A stretch of 5,957 bases of DNA from DATNBT01 sp964579765. Lineage in GTDB: Bacteria; Acidobacteriota; Vicinamibacteria; Vicinamibacterales; CAVVIG01. The translations under genes were made by a program, and so were the position numbers. Positions 4,465 through 5,957 of this stretch are shown piece by piece (the first letter of the stretch is position 1; each line of letters opens with the position of its first letter). The notes beneath the pieces were generated by a model. That model did no database searches, was not told where the DNA came from, and saw only the letters and a program-made list of their open reading frames with translations. The stretch covers positions 1 to 5,957 of the forward strand of contig CAZOIK010000195.1 in NCBI GenBank assembly GCA_964579765.1. The letters are read 5' to 3'.

Positions 4465-5766
4465 TCACCGATACAAACGATACAACCTCCGCGGATAGGG
4501 AATCGTCTCGCGCACGTGCTCGAGCTTGCAGATCCACGCGACGACGCGCTCGATGCCCATGCCGAAGCCGCCGTGCGCGACGGTGCCGTAGCGGCGCAGG
4601 TCGAGATACCACTCGAACGCCTCCTGCGGCAGGTTGTGCGCTTTGATGCGCGCCAGCAGCAGATCGAGATCGGCGAGGCGCTCGCCGCCGCCGATGATCT
4701 CGCCGTAGCCCTCCGGCGCGAGCACGTCCACGCCGAGCGCGACGTCGGGCCGCTGCGGATCCGGCTTCATGTAGAACGCCTTCACCGCGGCCGGATAGCG
4801 ATGCACCATCACGGGGCGGTCGTACTGCTCGGACAGCGCCGTCTCGTCCGGGCCGCCGAAGTCGCCGCCCCACTCGATCGGCAGTCCTTTCGACTGCAGG
4901 GTCTTCACGGCCTCGTCGTACGTGATCCGCGGAAACGGCTTCTGCACCGACTCGAGCTTCGAGAGATCCCGCTCGAGGACGGTCAGCTCGTGCCGCCGCT
5001 TGTCGAGCACGCGGCCGACGATTGACACGACGAGATCCTCGGCGAGGTTCATCACGTCGTCGAGATCCGCGTACGCCATCTCGGGCTCGACCATCCAGAA
5101 CTCGGTGAGGTGGCGGCGCGTCTTCGATTTCTCCGCGCGGAACGTCGGGCCGAAGCAGTAGACGCGGCCGAGCGCCATCGCGTTGGCCTCGTTGTACAAC
5201 TGTCCGCTCTGCGTCAGGTACGCCGTCTGCTCGTCGAAGTACTGCGCCGGAAACAGCGTCGTCGTGCCCTCGCAGGCGGCGGGCGTGAAGATCGGCGTGT
5301 CGGCCAGGATGAAGCCGCGGTCGTTGAAGAAGTCGCGGACGGCGTTGACGATCTCGTGCCGCACGCGCAGGATGGCCTGCTGCCGCTCCGAGCGAATCCA
5401 CAGATGCCGCCGGTCGAGCAGGTAGTCCACGCCGTGCTCTTTCGGCGTGATCGGGTAGTCGTGCGCCGGCGCGACGACCTCGAGCGACTTCACGTCGATC
5501 TCGTAGCCGCCCTTCGCGCGCGCGTCCGCGCGCGCCGTGCCCGTGACGACGACGGCGCTTTCCTGCGAGAGGTGATCGGCGGTCTTGAACGCCTCGTCGC
5601 CGACGGCCGCTTTCGACATCACGGCCTGGATGAAGCCGGAGCCGTCGCGCACGGTCAGGAAATGGATCTTGCCGCTCGATCGGCGATTGTGGAGCCAGCC
5701 CTTGAGGGTGACCTCCTCGCCGGTGTGCTTGCCGATGTCTTCGATGTAGACGTGCGGCGCCGTCAT
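4465..5766 (-). CDS. asnS: Asparaginyl-tRNA synthetase (class IIb)
   Basis: AsnRS activates asparagine with ATP and charges tRNA-Asn in the cytoplasm. The 433-aa product has normal family length. An N-terminal OB-fold anticodon-binding domain covers about 1-105 (VTLKGWLHNRRSSGKIHFLTVRDGSG begins at 19). The class II catalytic core follows, with the AsnRS-type segment AYLTQSGQLYNEA (182-194). Motif 2 is FGPTFRAEKSKTRRHLTEF (205-223) and motif 3 is GFGMGIERVVAWI (400-412). The RAEKSKTRRHLTEF form and QSGQLYNEA distinguish it from AspRS, so the cell probably makes Asn-tRNA directly, at least in part. The frame stays open for 52 codons upstream, but MTAPHVYIED is chosen because its ATG overlaps the preceding TGA (ATGA, 5766-5763) and the OB fold begins just after. 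That overlap implies translational coupling, so its promoter should lie upstream of the partial gene, outside the window. Confidence 0.97.
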   Translation of the reverse strand: MTAPHVYIEDIGKHTGEEVTLKGWLHNRRSSGKIHFLTVRDGSGFIQAVMSKAAVGDEAFKTADHLSQESAVVVTGTARADARAKGGYEIDVKSLEVVAPAHDYPITPKEHGVDYLLDRRHLWIRSERQQAILRVRHEIVNAVRDFFNDRGFILADTPIFTPAACEGTTTLFPAQYFDEQTAYLTQSGQLYNEANAMALGRVYCFGPTFRAEKSKTRRHLTEFWMVEPEMAYADLDDVMNLAEDLVVSIVGRVLDKRRHELTVLERDLSKLESVQKPFPRITYDEAVKTLQSKGLPIEWGGDFGGPDETALSEQYDRPVMVHRYPAAVKAFYMKPDPQRPDVALGVDVLAPEGYGEIIGGGERLADLDLLLARIKAHNLPQEAFEWYLDLRRYGTVAHGGFGMGIERVVAWICKLEHVRETIPYPRRLYRLYR

Positions 5767-5957
5767 TGCTCGTCCATCCCTGCCTGCATCAGGTCGTCCA
5801 TCCGCCGCCGCGCCTGCTTCGCGCGCGCGAGCGTGTCTTTCGTCGAGCCCCGCGGCGAGAGCTCGAACGTCAACGGGCCATCGTAGCCGACTTTCCGGAC
5901 GGCCGTCAGCGCCGCGGCCCACTCGAGGGCGCCGTCGAACGGCACCAGATGCTCGTC
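5763..5957 (-). CDS. Sugar phosphate isomerase/epimerase-like protein, C-terminal 64 residues (cut by window edge)
   Basis: Only the 3' end is present, with its start beyond the right edge. The visible part begins DEHLVPFDGALEWAAALTAV and continues RKVGYDGPLTFEL. This matches the final beta strand and helix of xylose isomerase-like TIM barrels (AP endonuclease family 2 superfamily), whose usual pattern is HLxPGxGxxDWxxVLxALRxxGYDGPLxxE. The glutamate in TFEL is the position often used as a metal ligand in that superfamily. The tail after it is charged and Arg/Lys-rich (about 30 residues) and ends GMDEQ. The substrate cannot be told from this fragment. The stop overlaps the asnS start by ATGA, so the two genes share a transcript; I see no metabolic reason for the pairing. 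Confidence 0.75.
   Translation of the reverse strand, partial: DEHLVPFDGALEWAAALTAVRKVGYDGPLTFELSPRGSTKDTLARAKQARRRMDDLMQAGMDEQ

Noticed and set aside
4468..4488. Tandem LYR-LYR at the AsnRS C-terminus as a recent duplication
   Set aside because: Endings of the type PR-x-LYRLY are usual for bacterial AsnRS, so no duplication need be invoked.
4367..5401. 344-codon minus-strand frame overlapping asnS in another frame
   Set aside because: Arg-rich shadow of asnS with no domain; asnS carries all class II motifs.
5110..5886. 258-codon plus-strand frame over the asnS 5' half
   Set aside because: Antisense shadow of asnS and the upstream partial gene; composition is Arg/Val/Leu-biased without family features.

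Overview
This is a GC-rich bacterial chromosomal window carrying housekeeping translation genes. It is not a defence island, prophage or other mobile region. The strong G/C bias at third codon positions, an Asn-specific AsnRS, and palindromic GGCCGGC/GTCCGCC intergenic repeats would suit an environmental Acidobacteriota-type genome (for example Vicinamibacteria). That placement is inference; no marker in the window settles it.

Layout from left to right. The minus-strand block at 1-2099 reads, in transcription order, rimP (30S maturation factor), nusA (transcription elongation/antitermination factor) and the first 57 codons of infB (IF-2). This is the classical rimP-nusA-infB operon, tightly packed: 6 nt between rimP and nusA, 29 nt between nusA and infB, and no ylxR/ylxQ between them. 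Its 156-bp leader (2100-2255) contains an extended -10 promoter overlapping the stop codon of the upstream gene, a perfect intrinsic-terminator hairpin with a T-tract, and a pair of GC-rich hairpins. The geometry (promoter, then terminator, then rimP) suggests an attenuated operon leader. The same terminator would also end transcription coming from rimO.

Upstream of that leader, also on the minus strand, is rimO (2256-3671), the radical-SAM methylthiotransferase of ribosomal protein uS12. Its interdomain linker is interrupted by ten tandem 7-bp units (GACTGGN). They remain in frame in this copy but could shift the frame if the unit number changed. Divergent from rimO, only 25 bp away, is a plus-strand gene (3697-4389) for a 230-aa exported protein of unknown function. 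Its consensus TATAAT sits so close to the ATG that the mRNA may be leaderless.

The convergent gap 4390-4464 holds a second copy of the paired-hairpin repeat. Beyond it on the minus strand lie asnS (4465-5766, asparaginyl-tRNA synthetase) and, overlapping its start by ATGA, the 3' end of a sugar phosphate isomerase/epimerase-like TIM-barrel gene that continues past the window edge.

The genes are ordinary. The points worth a second look are the heptamer array inside rimO, the rimP leader, the two-copy double-hairpin repeat and the probable leaderless transcript. I found no new multi-gene system here.
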